This document shows, in pieces, positions 5,346 through 7,219 of a stretch of 7,219 bases of DNA. This stretch comes from Deferribacteraceae bacterium UBA1873. Lineage in GTDB: Bacteria > Chrysiogenota > Deferribacteres > Deferribacterales > Flexistipitaceae. Positions within the stretch are counted from its first letter, which is position 1. Each line of letters opens with the position of its first letter. Made by a program: the position numbers and the translations under genes. The stretch covers positions 1 through 7,219 of the forward strand of contig DDHP01000096.1 in NCBI GenBank assembly GCA_002338145.1, read 5' to 3'. The notes under the pieces were generated by a model. The model ran no database searches, was not told the origin of the DNA, and saw nothing but the letters and a program-made list of their open reading frames with translations.

Positions 5346-7219
5346 ATGAATTCATTCAAAGATAGCATTAACAGTAAACTTAATGATGAAGTCCTTTACA
5401 ACAATCTGAAAAATTTTGCAACCTCATACAAAAAATCCCGGTCAGCGGCTTTAAGTGGACTGGATTTTGAAAACCTCAGAATGGAAATAAATAACAGGCG
5501 TACTTATTCCCCCGATTATCTGGAAACTCTTTTCCATCGTTTTAAAAATAATGCAGAGAAAGCCGGCGCTAAAGTTTACAGAGCAAAAACCGGCACAGAT
5601 GCATGCAGATATATTACTGAAGTCTGTAAAACTCACAATACAGAATATATTGTAAAATCAAAGTCCATGACATCCGAGGAAATCAGACTCAATGACTTTC
5701 TGGAAAAAGAGAATTTAAAACCTGTTGAAACAGATTTGGGCGAATGGATACTTCAGATTGCAGGGGAACATCCATCTCATATGGTAATGCCTGCAATACA
5801 TAAATCCAGGGAGCAGGTGGCTGAGATTTTAAGTAAATTTACCGGCAGAAAGATAGACAAAGATAATATAGATGAAATGGTAAAAATAGCCAGAGAGTAT
5901 CTCAGAGATTATTATTTTAAAGCCGGAGTGGGTATTACAGGAGCGAATGTTGCCGTTGCAGAAACAGGCACAATAGCCACAGTCACCAATGAAGGCAATG
6001 CCAGGCTTTCCACTACTATTCCGCCTGTCCACATTGTGCTGTTGGGTTATGAAAAATTAGTGGAAGATTTTAAAACTGCACTGGATATAATAAATATTCT
6101 CCCCAAAAGTGCTACAGGACAGGATATCAGTACCTATGTCACCTGGATGAAAGGGTGCTCTCCTTCGGCAAACAACCCTACAGGTGACAAGGAAGTGCAT
6201 TATGTCTTTCTGGATAACGGTCGTCTTGCTTTTTTTCAGCATCCTGAATTCAGAGAAGCCCTGAAATGTATACGCTGCGGCAGCTGTGCAAATATATGCC
6301 CCCCTTATGAAATGGTCGGGGGCCACGTTTTCGGACATATCTATATCGGAGCAATAGGACTTATATTAACAGCGCTTTACCACGGGGAAGATAAGGCAAA
6401 AGATATACTGAAACTGTGTATAGGATGCAAAGCCTGTTCATCCATATGTCCGGCCGGGATAGATCTTCAGGGAATTATTTCAAAACTTAAAGTGATAACG
6501 GGTGAAAGATACGGCATTAACCCGGTGAAAAAAACCATCCATTCTACTATAATTCCTAACACCGGAGTTTTTTCAACTGCCCTTAAAACCGCGTCCTTTT
6601 TCCAAAAGCCTCTTATTGCTGCTGACGGAAAACATCTGAAAACCCTTCCCTTTATGCCCGAAAACAAGGATTTCAGAACTCTCCCCGCAATCGCCTCAGA
6701 TTTCTTCACAGAAAAATTCAAGAAACATTACAAAAAACAACCTGATTTTGAAAAGAAGGTACTTTTTTATCCGGGATGTGCTGTGGAATATTTTTATCCG
6801 GAAATGGGCGAAGCACTGATAAAAATATTAAACAAAGCCGGAGTAAAGGTGGACATACCGAAAAAACCTGTCTGTTGCGGTCTGCCTGCAATAGCTTCCG
6901 GAGATGGAAAAAGTGGCAAAAAAATCATTGAAAAAAACCTGAAGCAAATGGGTAATCCGGAAGATTACGACTCTTACCTTGTCCTCTGTCCAAGCTGCGG
7001 GATGGCTGTAAAGGAGGAATTTCCTGAATACACTGCAGACAAACCTGATTCATATAAACTCTCCGCAGATATTGCGCAAAAAACATTGTCGCTGGGAATG
7101 TTTCTAAAAAAAGAAAATATCAGCCTCAATGTCAAAAATAACGCAAAAGTTACATATCATACACCTTGCCACCAGAAAAGGGGATTAGGCTTTTCAGCGG
7201 AAGATATGTTAGAAGAAAT
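5346..7219 (+). CDS. lutB: LutB-LutA (LldF-LldE) fusion, L-lactate oxidation Fe-S protein, 3' partial
   Basis: The frame is open from ATG 5346 to the window edge, giving 624 codons plus two bases. The N-terminal LUD domain (about 50-300) has the LutB signature GVGITGANVAVAETG (194-208). A ferredoxin-type region follows with Cys308, 311, 314, 318 and Cys358, 361, 364, 368, both ending in CP, for two 4Fe-4S clusters. From about 472 the protein continues as a LutA-like CCG protein: FYPGC with Cys478, CCG at 510-512, CPSC at 548-551, then TPCH (Cys608) opening the second CCG domain. B. subtilis has separate LutB (about 476 residues) and LutA (about 238); a single fused chain is known in Desulfovibrio. 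By comparison, roughly 90-100 residues lie beyond the window. With the LutC-like protein it should oxidise L-lactate to pyruvate in the cytoplasm. The ribosome site AGGTGAT overlaps the lutC stop codon, which suggests coupling. Confidence 0.93.
   Translation, partial: MNSFKDSINSKLNDEVLYNNLKNFATSYKKSRSAALSGLDFENLRMEINNRRTYSPDYLETLFHRFKNNAEKAGAKVYRAKTGTDACRYITEVCKTHNTEYIVKSKSMTSEEIRLNDFLEKENLKPVETDLGEWILQIAGEHPSHMVMPAIHKSREQVAEILSKFTGRKIDKDNIDEMVKIAREYLRDYYFKAGVGITGANVAVAETGTIATVTNEGNARLSTTIPPVHIVLLGYEKLVEDFKTALDIINILPKSATGQDISTYVTWMKGCSPSANNPTGDKEVHYVFLDNGRLAFFQHPEFREALKCIRCGSCANICPPYEMVGGHVFGHIYIGAIGLILTALYHGEDKAKDILKLCIGCKACSSICPAGIDLQGIISKLKVITGERYGINPVKKTIHSTIIPNTGVFSTALKTASFFQKPLIAADGKHLKTLPFMPENKDFRTLPAIASDFFTEKFKKHYKKQPDFEKKVLFYPGCAVEYFYPEMGEALIKILNKAGVKVDIPKKPVCCGLPAIASGDGKSGKKIIEKNLKQMGNPEDYDSYLVLCPSCGMAVKEEFPEYTADKPDSYKLSADIAQKTLSLGMFLKKENISLNVKNNAKVTYHTPCHQKRGLGFSAEDMLEE

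Noticed and set aside
5451..6721. Four minus-strand open frames opposite the LutB-LutA fusion
   Set aside because: They are antisense to a clearly conserved gene, with no ribosome sites or family motifs of their own noted.

Overview
The window carries a compact lactate-oxidation locus built around a divergent promoter region, with a separate gene of uncertain function and repeat-bearing non-coding DNA at its left end. The DNA is AT-rich. Every gene of the locus encodes either a cytoplasmic Fe-S or flavin oxidoreductase component or its regulator. Two-subunit GlcD/GlcF-type D-lactate dehydrogenase next to a LutC-like protein and a fused LutB-LutA protein is an arrangement known from anaerobic lactate oxidisers such as Desulfovibrio. 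AT-rich anaerobes such as Deferribacterota would also fit. The phylum is inferred from gene content and base composition and is not proven.

Left end (1-1275). Bases 1-166 may hold the end of a degraded gene whose reading frame is broken at two A-runs; this is weakly supported. A minus-strand gene (187-882) encodes a 231-residue protein that I read as a very divergent member of the uracil-DNA glycosylase superfamily. The gap from 883 to 1275 has no convincing gene. It contains three short degenerate tandem-repeat tracts, two with a 7-bp period and one with a 10-bp period.

Leftward operon (1276-4602, minus strand). The transcription order is a FAD-binding GlcD-type dehydrogenase (3217-4602), a GlcF-type protein with two ferredoxin motifs and two CCG domains (1977-3215), and a FadR-subfamily GntR regulator (1276-1992). 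The genes are separated by 1 bp or overlap by 16 bp, so translational coupling is likely. No GlcE-like gene lies between them, and lactate genes sit across the promoter region. Together these favour D-lactate (or another D-2-hydroxyacid) over glycolate as substrate.

Rightward operon (4864 to the right edge, plus strand). A short LutC-like LUD protein (4864-5337) is followed after 8 bp by a LutB-LutA fusion (5346 onward). The fusion is cut by the window edge after 624 codons, inside its second CCG domain. This pair would oxidise L-lactate to pyruvate.

Control region (4603-4863). Two near-consensus sigma70-type promoters point outward. Each has a TGGT-N3-ACCA palindrome, the operator type of LldR/PdhR-family GntR regulators, centred 6 bp downstream of its -10 element. 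The two operators are mirror images with centres 212 bp apart, close to 20 helical turns. The simplest model is that the regulator encoded at the end of the leftward operon represses both operons, and its own synthesis, until lactate is present, possibly through a DNA loop.
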